Of a DNA stretch of 64,000 nucleotides, positions 35,351 to 45,440 are shown piece after piece. Each line of letters starts with the position of its first letter. The stretch's first letter is position 1. Source of the stretch: Opitutaceae bacterium (lineage in GTDB: Bacteria; Verrucomicrobiota; Verrucomicrobiia; Opitutales; Opitutaceae); NCBI GenBank assembly GCA_030693515.1, contig JAUYAK010000085.1:113895-177894 (forward strand), in the 5' to 3' direction. The notes under the pieces were generated by a model. It was not told where the DNA came from. It did no database searches and saw only the letters and a list, made by a program, of their open reading frames with translations. The position numbers were made by a program, and so were the translations under genes.

Positions 35351-36004
35351 TTACTTGCTCTCGGTGCCGAAGACTTCGACTTCGCAGTAGTGGTTCAGCT
35401 CGTCGGACGTGTTGCCGTTGCTGGTGAGGCGGACGTAGCGGCCCATCGCGCCCTTGGCGTCGAGCACGCGGCCGAAGTTGGTCTCGACGTAGGAGAGGTC
35501 CTTGCCCTTGCCGAGCTTGGAGGAGTTGTCGTCGTCGTTGTTGAAGATGGTGGTGACACCCTTCTTGAACTCGGCGTCGTCGGAAATCTGGATCACGACG
35601 TCGTGGTAAACGCGGGCCTGCGAGTGAAAGTGCCAGACCGCGACGGCTGCGATCTTGGCGGAGGCTCCGAGGTCGATCTGCACCCATTGCGTGGCGGGCC
35701 CGAGCTCCACGTAGGCGCCGTCAATGCCGGTTTTGTCGCCATCGGTGATGAAGGAGAGTTCCCCGATCACAGGGAGCGAGTCGCTGCTCGTGACTTTCTT
35801 GCCCTTGGACAGGAGCTTGGTGCCGGCGGGCACCATGATGTCGGCGCGCTTGGCGCCAGCGGGCTCAAGGTTGGAGAGCGAGATCGGGCGCGGAGTGCCC
35901 GCGAAGAGCGGCTTGGGGAAGTCCACTTTGAGGACTTCGGCGGCGCCGGCGGCGACCGCAAGCGCGAGGGAGGTGAAGGCGACGGTGAGGATGCGAGTGC
36001 GCAT
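35351..36004 (-). CDS. Exported discoidin (F5/8 type C)-like protein
   Basis: A 217-residue protein. From ATG 36004 it has a signal peptide (ILTVAFTSLALAVAAGAAE). The body reads as a discoidin/F5-8C jelly roll: ITDGDKTGIDGAYVELG, QWVQIDLGASAKIAAVAVWHFH, VYHDVVIQISDD and GRYVRLTSNG followed by NHYCEVEVFG, the usual order of that fold's strands. Such domains bind carbohydrates or lipids. The ATG at 36088 would start inside the preceding gene. It lies 73 bp after a Gfo/Idh/MocA oxidoreductase gene and is probably co-transcribed; a sugar-related role is plausible but unproven. Confidence 0.8.
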   Translation of the reverse strand: MRTRILTVAFTSLALAVAAGAAEVLKVDFPKPLFAGTPRPISLSNLEPAGAKRADIMVPAGTKLLSKGKKVTSSDSLPVIGELSFITDGDKTGIDGAYVELGPATQWVQIDLGASAKIAAVAVWHFHSQARVYHDVVIQISDDAEFKKGVTTIFNNDDDNSSKLGKGKDLSYVETNFGRVLDAKGAMGRYVRLTSNGNTSDELNHYCEVEVFGTESK

Positions 36005-36077
36005 GGTGGTTGAGATGGGTTGGGGAGGCTGAGCCGCTGAGACGCGCGTGAGAATACGAAGATTCAATAATTTGCCG

Positions 36078-37514
36078 CTACGCGACAAAGTCGGAAGGCG
36101 CGAAGGGGAGGAGTTTTCGGGCCGCGATGGCCTCGTTGACCTTCAGCACGGTGACGGCGCTCGAGAAGCCGTCCTCGGGCGGGCAGTTGAGGCTGGCGCC
36201 CTTGCGCATCGCATCGAAGAAGTTCTCGAGGTGGGGCTGGTGGATAGCCTTGTCGAGGGTGACGGGGATGTCCCACGCGGAGAGTTGGGCCGTCTCGCGC
36301 ACGTCGACCTTGGCCGGACCACTGCCGCCGCCCGCGCCTGAGACCGGCACTTTCTCCGGCATGGCCATCTTCTGGCGCGGCTTTTCCCAGGGTTTGAGGC
36401 CGACGAGCACGCCCTCGCCGGAATCCGGGCGCGAGATGATCTTGTTGGTGACGTGCTGATCCCACTCGGGGGCGCGGGCTTCGCGGTAGAGCTTCGTAAA
36501 CTTCGGGTTCTCCGAAATCTTCATCGAGCCGTCGTCGCCCATGAAATACTCATGGTAGCCACCGCCGGCGCTCGTGGTAGTGAGCACGTCGTAGGTGGCG
36601 CGCACGATGCCGTCCTTGGTCGGATACTCGTAGATGGCGATCGCGTTGTCATACCACTCGTGGGTCTTGTAGTAGTCCACGCCCCCGCTCGCGATGCACA
36701 TCTGGGGATTCACGCCGAGCATCCAGTTGTAGATGTCGATTTGGTGGGCCCCGAGATCGGAGATGGGGCCGCCGGCGTATTTTTTGAACCAGCGCCAGTT
36801 CCGATACTCGTGCATGTTGGCGTAGCCGTATTTCGCCAGTTTCTCAGCGGACATTTCCTGGCCGCGCGGGGTGCCGAAGTCCTCGGTCACGGCGCGGTGC
36901 CACTGGCCGGAGATGTTGGTGATGCGGCCGAGGAGGCGTGCATCGCGCACAATCTTGTCCCGGGCGTGCTGGTAGCGGGGATTGCTCCGGCGCTGATGGC
37001 CGATCTGGAGAAGTTTTTTGGTCTCGCGGGCCGTGACGACCATCGAGCGGGCGGCCTCGATGGTATGGGCCATGAGCTTCTCGCAATACACGTGCTTGCC
37101 GGCCTTCAGCGCGGCGTTGGTGTGCTCCGCGTGCATGAAGTCCGGGGTCGCGACGATCACGGCGTCGATGTCCTTCACGGTGGCGAGCATCTCCTTATAG
37201 TCCTCGAACGCCTGCGCGTCGTGCTTGAAGGCCTTTAGGCGCCGCTGCGAACTCGTGAGATTGTAGGGCCAGATGTCGCAGAGCGCCACGAAGCGGATGC
37301 CGGGGATAGGGCGCGACGCATTGGTGAGGATGCTGCCTTCGACGCCGCAGCCGATGAGGGCGACATTGACGGTATCGGCGTCGCGCGCCGCGCCGACCTC
37401 GGCGCCACGCGCGACATAGGGAGCCGCGGCGATGACGGCGCCGAGCTTGGCGCTCGTGCTCAGGAAATCACGGCGGGAGAGGGGCGAACCGGGGGATAGA
37501 AAAGGGGCGGACAT
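36078..37514 (-). CDS. Tat-exported Gfo/Idh/MocA family oxidoreductase
   Basis: A 478-residue NAD(P)-dependent oxidoreductase. The N-terminus has a twin-arginine signal LSRRDFLSTSAKLG followed by a hydrophobic stretch, so the enzyme is exported folded with its cofactor. A Rossmann motif VALIGCGVEGS (about residues 50-60) and the family motif HVYCEKLMAHT (about 140-150; catalytic Lys of EKP, here EKL) follow, then the GPISDLGAHQIDIYNWML segment. The EKP motif being EKL is a small variant. Many Verrucomicrobiota and Planctomycetota carry large sets of these, usually acting on sugars. Confidence 0.9.
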   Translation of the reverse strand: MSAPFLSPGSPLSRRDFLSTSAKLGAVIAAAPYVARGAEVGAARDADTVNVALIGCGVEGSILTNASRPIPGIRFVALCDIWPYNLTSSQRRLKAFKHDAQAFEDYKEMLATVKDIDAVIVATPDFMHAEHTNAALKAGKHVYCEKLMAHTIEAARSMVVTARETKKLLQIGHQRRSNPRYQHARDKIVRDARLLGRITNISGQWHRAVTEDFGTPRGQEMSAEKLAKYGYANMHEYRNWRWFKKYAGGPISDLGAHQIDIYNWMLGVNPQMCIASGGVDYYKTHEWYDNAIAIYEYPTKDGIVRATYDVLTTTSAGGGYHEYFMGDDGSMKISENPKFTKLYREARAPEWDQHVTNKIISRPDSGEGVLVGLKPWEKPRQKMAMPEKVPVSGAGGGSGPAKVDVRETAQLSAWDIPVTLDKAIHQPHLENFFDAMRKGASLNCPPEDGFSSAVTVLKVNEAIAARKLLPFAPSDFVA

Positions 37515-37570
37515 TTTGAAAAGAAAACAGGTTGGAGGTTAGGCCCGGATTCGCAAGCGACCGGCGCGGG

Positions 37571-38029
37571 TCAGCCACAGTGCTTGTCCGCCACGAGCGC
37601 GAAGCGATTGTGGCGCACGAGCGTGAGCGCGACCGCGAACATCAGCACCTGCATGCCGATCCAGGCGACGCCTTCGCCCTCCTGCACCGCCATGAGGCCG
37701 AAGCCGAGGCCGACATAGACGAGACCGCCGAGAAAGAGGGAAGCGCGGGTCTTGATCCCGAGGAGGATCGCGGCGCCGAAAATCACGAGAAGGAAGCCGA
37801 GCGACATCGCGAAGATGTTGGTCGCCCAAGCCGGGATGATCGAGTAGTCGGCGATCGCCTTGGCGATGCGGCCCATGTTCTCGGAGTAATTCGAGAACGA
37901 GAAACTCTTGTTGGCCTCGAATTTCTCGAGTCCAGCGAGGAGCGTGCGCAGGCCGAGGAACAGCCGGAGCAGAAGAAACGCGGACGTGAGGTCGCTGCGA
38001 GGTGAAGGGGAGGAGGTATGGTCGTTCAT
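37571..38029 (-). CDS. DoxX-like membrane protein
   Basis: A 152-residue protein with four hydrophobic helices. LLLRLFLGLRTLLAGLEKFEA at the start, the second helix ending before IKTRASLFLGGLVY, and the overall four-helix plan match the DoxX family (the quinone-binding membrane subunit of thiosulfate:quinone oxidoreductase and many uncharacterised relatives). Function here is unknown. I use the ATG at 38029; the frame also allows TTG one codon earlier. It lies between lpd and the oxidoreductase gene on the same strand. Confidence 0.72.
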   Translation of the reverse strand: MNDHTSSPSPRSDLTSAFLLLRLFLGLRTLLAGLEKFEANKSFSFSNYSENMGRIAKAIADYSIIPAWATNIFAMSLGFLLVIFGAAILLGIKTRASLFLGGLVYVGLGFGLMAVQEGEGVAWIGMQVLMFAVALTLVRHNRFALVADKHCG

Positions 38030-38110
38030 CAAAGGGGGCGGAGGAATTGAAACTTCAACAGTGCAGCCGTCGTTGGCAAGGCCGAGTTGCGGCAGCGACG
38101 TCCCGCTGGC

Positions 38111-39499
38111 TTACATCGCATGCAGCGCGCTCTTGCTGACCGCCAGCGCGGCTTCCTTCACGGATTCGCTCATCGTCGGGTGCGCGTGGATGGTGCGCGC
38201 GAGGTCCTCGGCGCTGCCGCCGTATTCCATGTGCGTCACGACCTCGCTGATGAGTTCGCCGGCGTTGTGGCCGAGGATTTGGGCGCCGAGAATTTTGTCG
38301 GTCTTGGCGTCGGCGATGAGCTTCACATAGCCATCGGTCGCGCCGGCCGAGATGGCGCGTCCGTTGGCGGCGAAGTTGAACTTGCCGACGTTGACGGCGC
38401 GGCCGGCGGCCTTGGCCGCATCCTCGCCGAGGCCGACCGACGCGACCTCAGGGTTCGTGTAAACGATCGCCGGGACCAGATCCCAGTTCACGTGGCCGGC
38501 CTTGCCGGCAATCCACTCGGCGACGGCGACGCCATCCTCCTCCGCCTTGTGCGCGAGCATCGGGCCGGCGACAACATCGCCGATGGCCCACACGCCGGGC
38601 GCGCTGGTCTTGAGGTGCGCATCGACCTTGATGCGCTGCTTGTCGTCGAGCTGCACGCCGGCCTTGTCGAGGCCGAGACCATCGGTGAACGGGCGGCGGC
38701 CGACGGAGACGAGCACTTTGTCGGCGGGGAACGTGAGCTTTTCCGTGCCGCGCTCGGCGGTGAGGACGCCGTTGGCAAAGCCTGTGACCTTCGCGCCCAC
38801 CTCAATCTTAAGACCCTGCTTCTGGAGGATGCGGGTGAAATTGCGGACGATGTCGTTGTCGTAGCCGGCCGCGATTTTGGGGAGAAACTCGACGATGGTG
38901 ACCTCGCTGCCGAGGCGGGACCAGACCGAGCCAAGCTCCAGGCCGATGGCGCCGCCGCCGACGACCACGAGTTTCTTCGGGATGGAATCGAAGGCGATGG
39001 CGTGATCCGAGGAGACGACGGTCTTGCCGTCGAACTTCATGAACGGCAGCTCGACGGGTGCGGAGCCCGTGGCGATGACGATGTTCTTGGCCGTCAGTTT
39101 TTGCTCGCCGACCGCCACCGTGTTCGCGGCGACAAAACTCGCGGCCCCGGTGACGACGGTGATCTTGCGGGCCTTGGCGAGCTGGGAGACGCCGCCGACG
39201 AGCTTGGTGACGACATCGTCCTTGCGCTTCAGGAACGCGGCGAGATCGAGTTCGACGCTGCCGAACTTGATCCCGTGCTCAGCGGCGTGGTGCTTCGCCC
39301 AAGCGAGGTGTTCGCTGGAGTGGAGCAGCGCCTTCGACGGGATGCAGCCGACGTTGAGGCACGTGCCGCCGAGCGTGGCGCGCTTTTCGACGAGGGCGAC
39401 CTTGAGGCCGAGCTGCGCGGCGCGAAACGCGCACACATACCCGCCAGGGCCGGCACCAATGACGATGAGATCGAAGGAGGATGTTTCTGAGGAAGACAT
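38111..39499 (-). CDS. lpdA: Dihydrolipoyl dehydrogenase (E3)
   Basis: E3 reoxidises the lipoyl groups of 2-oxo acid dehydrogenases and makes NADH. The 462-residue protein has the FAD motif IVIGAGPGGYVCAFRAAQLG (about residues 12-31), the redox disulfide GGTCLNVGCIPSKA (about 42-55), the NAD motif VVGGGAIGLELGSVW, and the C-terminal HAHPTMSE with the catalytic His of the partner subunit. The ATG at 39499 (MSSSETSSFD) sits at the edge of a repeat element. Third gene after sucA and sucB, so it probably serves the 2-oxoglutarate complex. Confidence 0.96.
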   Translation of the reverse strand: MSSSETSSFDLIVIGAGPGGYVCAFRAAQLGLKVALVEKRATLGGTCLNVGCIPSKALLHSSEHLAWAKHHAAEHGIKFGSVELDLAAFLKRKDDVVTKLVGGVSQLAKARKITVVTGAASFVAANTVAVGEQKLTAKNIVIATGSAPVELPFMKFDGKTVVSSDHAIAFDSIPKKLVVVGGGAIGLELGSVWSRLGSEVTIVEFLPKIAAGYDNDIVRNFTRILQKQGLKIEVGAKVTGFANGVLTAERGTEKLTFPADKVLVSVGRRPFTDGLGLDKAGVQLDDKQRIKVDAHLKTSAPGVWAIGDVVAGPMLAHKAEEDGVAVAEWIAGKAGHVNWDLVPAIVYTNPEVASVGLGEDAAKAAGRAVNVGKFNFAANGRAISAGATDGYVKLIADAKTDKILGAQILGHNAGELISEVVTHMEYGGSAEDLARTIHAHPTMSESVKEAALAVSKSALHAM

Positions 39500-39501
39500 T
39501 T

Positions 39502-39610
39502 TAGTCACAGAGGTCACAGAACTCAGGCACAGAGGCCGCGGAGGAAAGAAGCAGAAGACAGAGAATCGCTCTGTGCACTCTGTGTCTGAACTCCGTGCTC
39601 TCTGTGGCTA
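39502..39610. repeat. Inverted CACAGAG-type repeat between sucB and lpdA
   Basis: The left half has TCACAGAGGTCACAGAACTC and CACAGAGGCCGCGGAGG; the right half read on the minus strand has CCACAGAGAGCACGGAG, then TTCAGACACAGAGTGCACAG. The spaced CACAGAG/CACGGAG units recur at 63100-63196. It fills almost the whole gap between the two genes. Confidence 0.7.
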
Positions 39611-39625
39611 GGATTGGGAGAGGGT

Positions 39626-40828
39626 TCAGATTCCGATCACGAGGCGCGTGGGATCTTCGATGGCCTGCTTCACTTTCACGAGGAAGGTGACGGCTTCCTT
39701 GCCGTCGACGATGCGGTGGTCGTAGCTCAGGGCGAGATACATCATCGGGCGGATGACGACCTGGCCGTTGAGCGCGACGGGGCGCTCGTTAATCGCGTGG
39801 AGGCCGAGGATGGCGCTCTGGGGCGGGTTGATGATTGGGGTCGAGAGCATTGAGCCGAAGATGCCGCCGTTGGTGATCGTGAAGACACCGCCGCTCAGAT
39901 CGTCGAGGGTGATCTTGCCCTCGCGGGCGCGCTTGGCGACATCGCCGATGGCCTTCTCGATCTCGGCCATGCCAAGGGTGTCGCAGCCGCGGATGACGGG
40001 GACCATGAGGCCCTTCTCCGTCGAGACCGCCATGCTGATGTCGTAGTAGTGGTTCTCGACGATGCTGTCGCCGTCGAGCTGGGCGTTGACGGCGGGGACT
40101 TCGCGGAGCGCGTGGACGACGGCTTTCGTGAAGAACGACATGAAGCCGAGCTTGAGGCCGTGCTTCTTCACAAAGTCGTCCTGATACTTGGCACGGAGCG
40201 CCATGACGGCGGACATATCGACCTCGTTAAAGGTCGTGAGCATCGCGGCCTCGTGCTGGGCGGAGACGAGACGCTGCGCGATCTTGGCGCGGAGGGGGGA
40301 CATCTTCTTCCGCGTCTGGCGTGCGCCGGTCGGCGCGGGGGCGGCGGCTTTCGGCGCAGGTGCGGGCGCGGCCGAGGGCTTCGGCTCGCTGGCGCTCGCC
40401 GCTACGGGCTTGTCGGCAGCCGCGAGCATGTCGCCCTTGGTCACGCGGCCGGCTTTGCCGGTGCCGGCGACGCTGGCGGGATCGACGTTGGTCTCGGCGG
40501 CGAGGCGGCGGACGGCGGGCGACGGCGTCGCCTCCTTGGCCGCGGCGGCGGCAGGCGCGGAGGGCTTGGATTCGCTGGCGCTCGCCGCGGCATCGCTGTC
40601 GATGGTCGCGACGACGGCGCCGATCTTCACCTCGGCGCCGGCTTCGGCCTTGAGGGAGATCTTGCCGGCGGAGGCGGCGGTGCCTTCGGAGGTGATTTTG
40701 TCGGTCTCAAGTTCGAAGAGCGGCTGATCTTTTTTCACGATCGCGCCGTCGGCGACGTGCCACTTGGCGAGGATGCCGGAGGCGATGGATTCGCCCATGG
40801 GCGGGATTTTGACTTCGAGGAGAGGCAT
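39626..40828 (-). CDS. sucB: 2-oxoglutarate dehydrogenase E2, dihydrolipoyllysine-residue succinyltransferase
   Basis: The E2 core of the 2-oxoglutarate dehydrogenase complex, 400 residues. An N-terminal lipoyl domain carries the lipoyl Lys in [11 protein letters not shown] (about residue 43), then an Ala/Pro/Ser linker, a peripheral subunit-binding domain ([20 protein letters not shown], about 115-134), another linker and the catalytic domain with [34 protein letters not shown] and the active-site [13 protein letters not shown]. The two linkers share an [14 protein letters not shown] phrase. The start ATG at 40828 lies 13 bp after the sucA stop. Confidence 0.96.
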   Translation of the reverse strand: MPLLEVKIPPMGESIASGILAKWHVADGAIVKKDQPLFELETDKITSEGTAASAGKISLKAEAGAEVKIGAVVATIDSDAAASASESKPSAPAAAAAKEATPSPAVRRLAAETNVDPASVAGTGKAGRVTKGDMLAAADKPVAASASEPKPSAAPAPAPKAAAPAPTGARQTRKKMSPLRAKIAQRLVSAQHEAAMLTTFNEVDMSAVMALRAKYQDDFVKKHGLKLGFMSFFTKAVVHALREVPAVNAQLDGDSIVENHYYDISMAVSTEKGLMVPVIRGCDTLGMAEIEKAIGDVAKRAREGKITLDDLSGGVFTITNGGIFGSMLSTPIINPPQSAILGLHAINERPVALNGQVVIRPMMYLALSYDHRIVDGKEAVTFLVKVKQAIEDPTRLVIGI

Positions 40829-40841
40829 GGCGGGTGTGGGC

Positions 40842-43625
40842 TTAGAGGGTAAAGGCCTGCTTGAGCAGGGCGGCGAGTTCGAGTTTGTGCAAGGCCAGTG
40901 AGCCGACGGCCGGAGAGGCCGAGGCGTCGCGGCCGGCGTAGGCGGCCTTGCGACCAAAGGTTTCCTCGAGCTGCGGCGCGATCCAGGTCCAGGGGCCGTT
41001 GTTTTCGGATTCCTCCTGCGCCCAGACCACGCGAGCGGAGGCGTATTTCTTGGCGAGTTCGGCGAGCCGCTTGCGATGGAGCGGGTAGAGCTGCTCGATG
41101 CGGACGATCGCGACGTCGCTGAGCTTCTGCTTGGCGCGGTAGTCGACGAGGTCGTAATAGACCTTGCCCGAGCAGAGGATGAGCCGCGCGGGCGCGGACG
41201 TCTCGGCCATCAGCGGATCGTCGATGATCTCCTGGAAGGAGCCGGTGGTGAAATCGTCCAGGCGTGACACGGCGGCGGGATGGCGCAGGAGCGATTTGGG
41301 CGACATCACGATGAGGGGCTTCTTCACGTCGCGCTTCACCTGGCGGCGGAGGGCGTGGAAGAAGTTCGCGGGCGTGGTGATGTTGGCGACCTGGATGTTG
41401 TCCTCTGCGCAGAGCTGGAGGAAACGCTCGAGGCGGGCGGAGCTGTGCTCGGGGCCCTGGCCTTCGTAGCCGTGGGGCAGGAGGAGCACGATGCCGCTGG
41501 TGCGGCCCCACTTCGATTCGCCGGCCGCGAGAAACTGATCGATCACGACCTGCGCGCCGTTGGCAAAGTCGCCGAACTGCGCCTCCCAGATGCAGAGCAG
41601 GTCGGGATAATCGAGGGAATAGCCGTAGTCGAAGGCGAGCACGGCGGCCTCGGAGAGCAGGGAGTTGTAAACGCAGAAGCGCGCCTGCTGCGGATCGAGG
41701 TTCTTCAGGGGGGCGTAGAGTTCGTCGGTCTCCATGTCGTGCAGCACGGCGTGGCGGTGGCTGAAGGTGCCGCGTTCGCAGTCCTGGCCGCTGAGACGAA
41801 TCGGGATCCCTTCGAGGACAAGGGAACCGAAGGCGAGCGCCTCGCCAAAACCCCAGTCGATGGGGCCGTCCTCGCGATGCGCGGTGGCGCGGGTGTCGAG
41901 GAAGCGGCGGATCTTGGGGTTGGGTTTGAAGCTTTCCGGCAGGGTCGTGAGGCCCGCGACCACGCGGTCGATGATCTCGCGGGTGGCGCCGGTGGGGACG
42001 CTCTTGAAGTGGTAGTCGGGCTGGATGACGGCGGTGGAGCCCTCGAACTTCTGCACCTCGGCGGCGGCGGCGCGCTTGGCGGTCTTGGCGACCTCGGAGG
42101 CCTTGGCCATTTCGAGATTCTTCTCCAGCGCCGCGGAGTAGTCGGCCCGGATTGTCTCGGAGCCGGCTTCGGTGATGACGCTGTCCGCGACGAGCTTGCT
42201 GGTGAGGATCGCCGAGATGGGCGGGTGGGTGGCGATTTTTTTGTAGAGGAGCGGCTGGGTGAACGCGGGCTCGTCGGTCTCGTTGTGCCCATGCTTGCGG
42301 TAGCAATACATGTCGATGACGACGTCGCGCTGGAACTTGACGCGAAACTCCAGTGCCAGGCACGCGGCGTGGCAGACGGCCTCGGGGTCGTCGCCGTTCA
42401 CGTGGAAGATCGGGGCCTCGATCATCTTGGCGACATCGGTGCAGTAGCGCGTGGAGCGTGAATCGCGCGGGAGCGTGGTGAAGCCGATCTGGTTGTTGAC
42501 GACAATGTGGAGCGTGCCGCCGGTCTTGTAGCCGGGGAGCTGGGAAAAGTTCAGCGTCTCGGCGACGATGCCTTGGCCGGCAAACGCAGCGTCGCCGTGG
42601 ATGAGGAGCGGGAGCACGGCGGTGCGCTTCGCCATGTCGCCGCGGATGCGCTGGCGGGCGCGGGCCTTGCCCTCGACGACGGGGTTGACGATCTCGAGGT
42701 GCGAGGGATTGGCGGCGAGGCGGACCTCGACTTTTTTGCCGGAGGCGGTGTCGAGGACGGCTTCGTAGCCGAGGTGGTATTTCACGTCGCCGTCGCCGCC
42801 GACCTGCTCGGGCATGTAGTTTTCCGAGAACTGCTCGAAGAGCACATCGAAGTGCTTGCGCATGACGCTCGTGAGGATGTTGAGCCGGCCGCGGTGAGCC
42901 ATGCCCATGACGACTTCCTCGACGCCATGCCGAGGGCAGTGCTCGATGATGGTATCGACGGCCGCGACCATCGTCTCGCCGCCCTCGAGGGAGAAGCGTT
43001 TCTGACCGACGTATTTGGTGTGGAGAAACCGCTCGAAGAGCTCGGCCTTGTGGACGCGGCGGAGGATGCGGATTTTCTCGGCGGTGGTGAAGCTCGGCTG
43101 GTTGCGCGTGGACTCCATTCGGTCGCGCAGCCAGTGGCGCACCTCGACATCCTGGAGGTGCATGTATTCGACGCCGATGGGGCCGCAGTAGGTGGTGCGC
43201 ACCGCATCGATGATGTCGCGGAGCTTCATCTGGCCGCCGCCGAGGTAGGTGCCGATGTCGAAGACGGTGTCGAGGTCAGCCTCGGTGAGGCTGAAATTGG
43301 AGAGCGCGAGCTTCGGATGGTTCGGAGGCCGGTCGCCCAGCGGATCGAGGCGCGCCTCGAAGTGCCCGATCGCGCGGTGGGTGTTGATCAGCCGGTGGAC
43401 GTGAGACTGCTTCAGGCTGTCGATGATCGGCGCCGCCGTGGCGGGCGAGTCGGCGGCGGCGCTGGCGAGCGCGGCGGCCGGGGAGGCGCCCGAGGAGGCG
43501 AGGGCGAAGCCTTGGAAAAAGGCGCGCCACGTCGGATCGACGGAATTGGGATCGCTGAGCCACGCCTGGTAGGTCGCCTCGATGAGCTCGGCGTTGGCGG
43601 CGGCGGGAAGGGAACTGCGGTTCAT
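40842..43625 (-). CDS. sucA: 2-oxoglutarate dehydrogenase E1 component
   Basis: The thiamine-diphosphate decarboxylase of the TCA-cycle complex, 927 residues from ATG 43625 ([14 protein letters not shown]). The N-terminal E2-binding segment ([19 protein letters not shown]), [11 protein letters not shown] (about residues 255-265), [28 protein letters not shown], the TPP motif region [10 protein letters not shown] and [11 protein letters not shown] are all visible, and the C-terminal [12 protein letters not shown] and [10 protein letters not shown] patches match. Earlier in-frame starts lie in the divergent intergenic region. First gene of sucA-sucB-lpdA. Confidence 0.97.
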   Translation of the reverse strand: MNRSSLPAAANAELIEATYQAWLSDPNSVDPTWRAFFQGFALASSGASPAAALASAAADSPATAAPIIDSLKQSHVHRLINTHRAIGHFEARLDPLGDRPPNHPKLALSNFSLTEADLDTVFDIGTYLGGGQMKLRDIIDAVRTTYCGPIGVEYMHLQDVEVRHWLRDRMESTRNQPSFTTAEKIRILRRVHKAELFERFLHTKYVGQKRFSLEGGETMVAAVDTIIEHCPRHGVEEVVMGMAHRGRLNILTSVMRKHFDVLFEQFSENYMPEQVGGDGDVKYHLGYEAVLDTASGKKVEVRLAANPSHLEIVNPVVEGKARARQRIRGDMAKRTAVLPLLIHGDAAFAGQGIVAETLNFSQLPGYKTGGTLHIVVNNQIGFTTLPRDSRSTRYCTDVAKMIEAPIFHVNGDDPEAVCHAACLALEFRVKFQRDVVIDMYCYRKHGHNETDEPAFTQPLLYKKIATHPPISAILTSKLVADSVITEAGSETIRADYSAALEKNLEMAKASEVAKTAKRAAAAEVQKFEGSTAVIQPDYHFKSVPTGATREIIDRVVAGLTTLPESFKPNPKIRRFLDTRATAHREDGPIDWGFGEALAFGSLVLEGIPIRLSGQDCERGTFSHRHAVLHDMETDELYAPLKNLDPQQARFCVYNSLLSEAAVLAFDYGYSLDYPDLLCIWEAQFGDFANGAQVVIDQFLAAGESKWGRTSGIVLLLPHGYEGQGPEHSSARLERFLQLCAEDNIQVANITTPANFFHALRRQVKRDVKKPLIVMSPKSLLRHPAAVSRLDDFTTGSFQEIIDDPLMAETSAPARLILCSGKVYYDLVDYRAKQKLSDVAIVRIEQLYPLHRKRLAELAKKYASARVVWAQEESENNGPWTWIAPQLEETFGRKAAYAGRDASASPAVGSLALHKLELAALLKQAFTL

Positions 43626-43785
43626 GGATGGAGGAGGAGGGGCGGCCGGAGGGCCGTCGCGGGAGAAAATGAGAGCGGACTGGACCACAGCCGGGGCGGC
43701 GAGACAAGTGCGCGGCGGCCTGCCGCCGGGATTGCAATCCGCCTTAACGTGGGCCAGAGCCGGATTAGCACCCACTCCGACCGCC

Positions 43786-44034
43786 ATGGAAACTGAAATC
43801 AAGGAATCCCTCACCGCCCTGCTGGCCGCCATCAAGGCCGCCGACGGCCAGACCGTAGCCGCCGAGATGGCCAAACTCGACGAGTATCTCGCCCGGGGCC
43901 GGGCCGGGCTGCACCCGCAGCTCATCCATTTTCTGGCCAATCGCAGCTATGCCAAGGCCGCGATGTTCCTCGGCGGCGAGACGGGCATCCCGGTGGGGGT
44001 CTGTGGCGGCCGGGCCGGGCAGAAAGGGACCTAA
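43786..44034 (+). CDS. Small conserved-type protein of unknown function
   Basis: An 82-residue protein, METEIKESLTALLAAIKAAD at its start, with a helical body (QTVAAEMAKLDEYLARG) and HPQLIHFLANRSYAKAAMFL near the end, finishing in a glycine-rich tail (VCGGRAGQ). No motif I know; not a membrane protein. It is divergent from sucA (160-bp gap, which should hold both promoters) and is followed 23 bp later by a SUI1 gene with a strong ribosome binding site, so the two are probably co-transcribed. Confidence 0.7.
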   Translation: METEIKESLTALLAAIKAADGQTVAAEMAKLDEYLARGRAGLHPQLIHFLANRSYAKAAMFLGGETGIPVGVCGGRAGQKGT

Positions 44035-44057
44035 ACTGCGGAAAGGAGGATCAATCC

Positions 44058-44447
44058 ATGAGCACGGGCAAAATTTCCACCGATGGCGGGCAGAATCTCG
44101 GGCAGAATCCCTTTGGCGCACTGAGCGGGGCCGGCCTGCCGACAGCCTCCAAGTCGCTTTCCCCTCCAGCATCGCCGTCGAAACCCGCGCTGCCGGCCAA
44201 AAACCGCGGGCGCGTGGACGTGCGCCGCGAGACCGGAGGACGGGGTGGGAAGACCGTGACGATCGTCGACGGCTTCACCGGCATCGGCCTGCCGGAAAAA
44301 GAGGCGCTCACCAAAAAAATGCGCGCCGCCTGCGGCTGCGGCGGCACCGTCAAGGATGGCGCAATCGAGATTCAGGGCGACCAGCGCGAGACGGTGGCGC
44401 GGATTCTGACCGAGGCGGGGTTTCGGGCGGTGATGGCGGGAGGGTGA
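44058..44447 (+). CDS. yciH: SUI1/eIF1-domain translation factor (YciH-like)
   Basis: A 129-residue protein with a disordered, Pro/Ser-rich first half and a C-terminal SUI1 domain (about residues 48-127): GGRGGKTVTIVDGFTG, LTKKMRAACGCGGTVKDGAI and IQGDQRETVARILTEAGF. Bacterial YciH can discriminate initiation codons on the ribosome; its normal role is not settled. The start has AAAGGAGGA seven bases upstream, an unusually strong site for this window. The N-terminal extension is longer than in E. coli YciH. Confidence 0.9.
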   Translation: MSTGKISTDGGQNLGQNPFGALSGAGLPTASKSLSPPASPSKPALPAKNRGRVDVRRETGGRGGKTVTIVDGFTGIGLPEKEALTKKMRAACGCGGTVKDGAIEIQGDQRETVARILTEAGFRAVMAGG

Positions 44448-44458
44448 TACCGCTTTCG

Positions 44459-44490
44459 GTAGGGGCGCGGTCTCAAGACTGCGCCCCTAC
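44459..44490. repeat. GTAG-headed palindrome, probably the yciH/metF bidirectional terminator
   Basis: A single 32-base unit: GTAGGGGCGCGGTCT and AGACTGCGCCCCTAC around CA, with one G-U type mismatch. It occupies the 55-bp gap between two convergent stops (44447 and 44503). The stem resembles the arms of the element at 17048, so it belongs to the same family, here probably serving as a terminator for both genes. Confidence 0.8.
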
Positions 44491-44502
44491 GGGAACGAAC
44501 AA

Positions 44503-45381
44503 CTACGCCGCCAGGCCCGCCGTGAGCGCGAGGGCGCCCTTGGCGCGGTTCAGGATGTAGAGGTGGTAGCCCGGCGCGCCGTTGGCGAGGAGGCCGCGGA
44601 TTTGGGTGAGCGCCCAGTCGATACCGAGGGTCTCAAGCACATCGGCGTTGTCGGCGGCGACTTCGAGGCGGGTGATGAGCTGCTTCGGGAGCGTCGCGCC
44701 GCACATCGCGGTGAAGCGCTGGATTTGCTTCAGCGTCAGCACGGGCATGATGCCGGGCACGATGGGAACCGTGATGCCGGCGGCGCGGCATTTTTCCACG
44801 AAGCGGTAATAGACGGCGTTGTCGAAGAAGAGCTGGGTCGTCACGAACGCTGCGCCGGCATCGACCTTGCGCCGCAGGTGCGTGAGGTCGGCGTCGAGCG
44901 ACGGGGCCTCCGGGTGCTTCTCGGGGTAGCCGGCGACTCCGAGACAGAAATCCGCGTGACGCGCCTTCAGCAGCGAGACGAGTTCATGGGCGTTGCGCAG
45001 GCCGTCGGCCGCGACTTGGAACTCGGTCGAGCCCTTGGGCGGGTCGCCGCGCAGGGTCATGATATTGCGGAAGCCGCCCGCGTGGATGCGATCGGCGAGG
45101 GCGTCGAGTTCGGGGCGCGCGTGGCCGACGCACGTAAGGTGCGGCATCACGGTGTAGCCGAACTCCTGTTTCAGCAGCGCGCTCACCTGCGCGGTGCGGT
45201 CGCGCGTGGTGCCGCCGGCGCCGTAGGTCACGGACACGAAGTCCGGGTTCATGCGCTTGAGCGCGGTGGCCGTGGCGCGCAGGGCCTCGACGCCGGCGTC
45301 GTCCTTGGGCGGGAAAAACTCGAGCGAGCGCAACGGGCGCTGGTGCGCGAAGAGTTCGGAGATGGGACGGTCAGGCGTCAT
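44503..45381 (-). CDS. metF: 5,10-methylenetetrahydrofolate reductase
   Basis: MetF reduces methylene-THF to methyl-THF, supplying methyl groups for methionine. The 292-residue protein has SLEFFPPKDDAG near the N-terminus (catalytic Glu), FVSVTYGAGGTTRDRT (about residues 49-64), HLTCVGHAR, NIMTLRGDPP and the GVAGYPEKHPEA motif (about 154-165), with TQLFFDNAVYYRFVEKC. I start at ATG 45381 (MTPDRPISELFA), as longer frames run into low-complexity sequence. No SAM riboswitch is visible upstream. Confidence 0.95.
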   Translation of the reverse strand: MTPDRPISELFAHQRPLRSLEFFPPKDDAGVEALRATATALKRMNPDFVSVTYGAGGTTRDRTAQVSALLKQEFGYTVMPHLTCVGHARPELDALADRIHAGGFRNIMTLRGDPPKGSTEFQVAADGLRNAHELVSLLKARHADFCLGVAGYPEKHPEAPSLDADLTHLRRKVDAGAAFVTTQLFFDNAVYYRFVEKCRAAGITVPIVPGIMPVLTLKQIQRFTAMCGATLPKQLITRLEVAADNADVLETLGIDWALTQIRGLLANGAPGYHLYILNRAKGALALTAGLAA

Positions 45382-45440
45382 GCGTGCTGCAGACGGAACG
45401 CAAAACGTCGTGGCGCGTAAAGCGGCGAATGCGGCGGACG

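Noticed and set aside
40735..42363. Second minus-strand frame across sucA and sucB (542 codons)
   Set aside because: Overlaps the true E1 gene in another frame and contains only Arg/Pro/His-rich sequence.
44459..44490. SAM riboswitch or attenuator for metF
   Set aside because: The hairpin is downstream of the metF stop, between convergent genes, and matches the GTAG repeat family.
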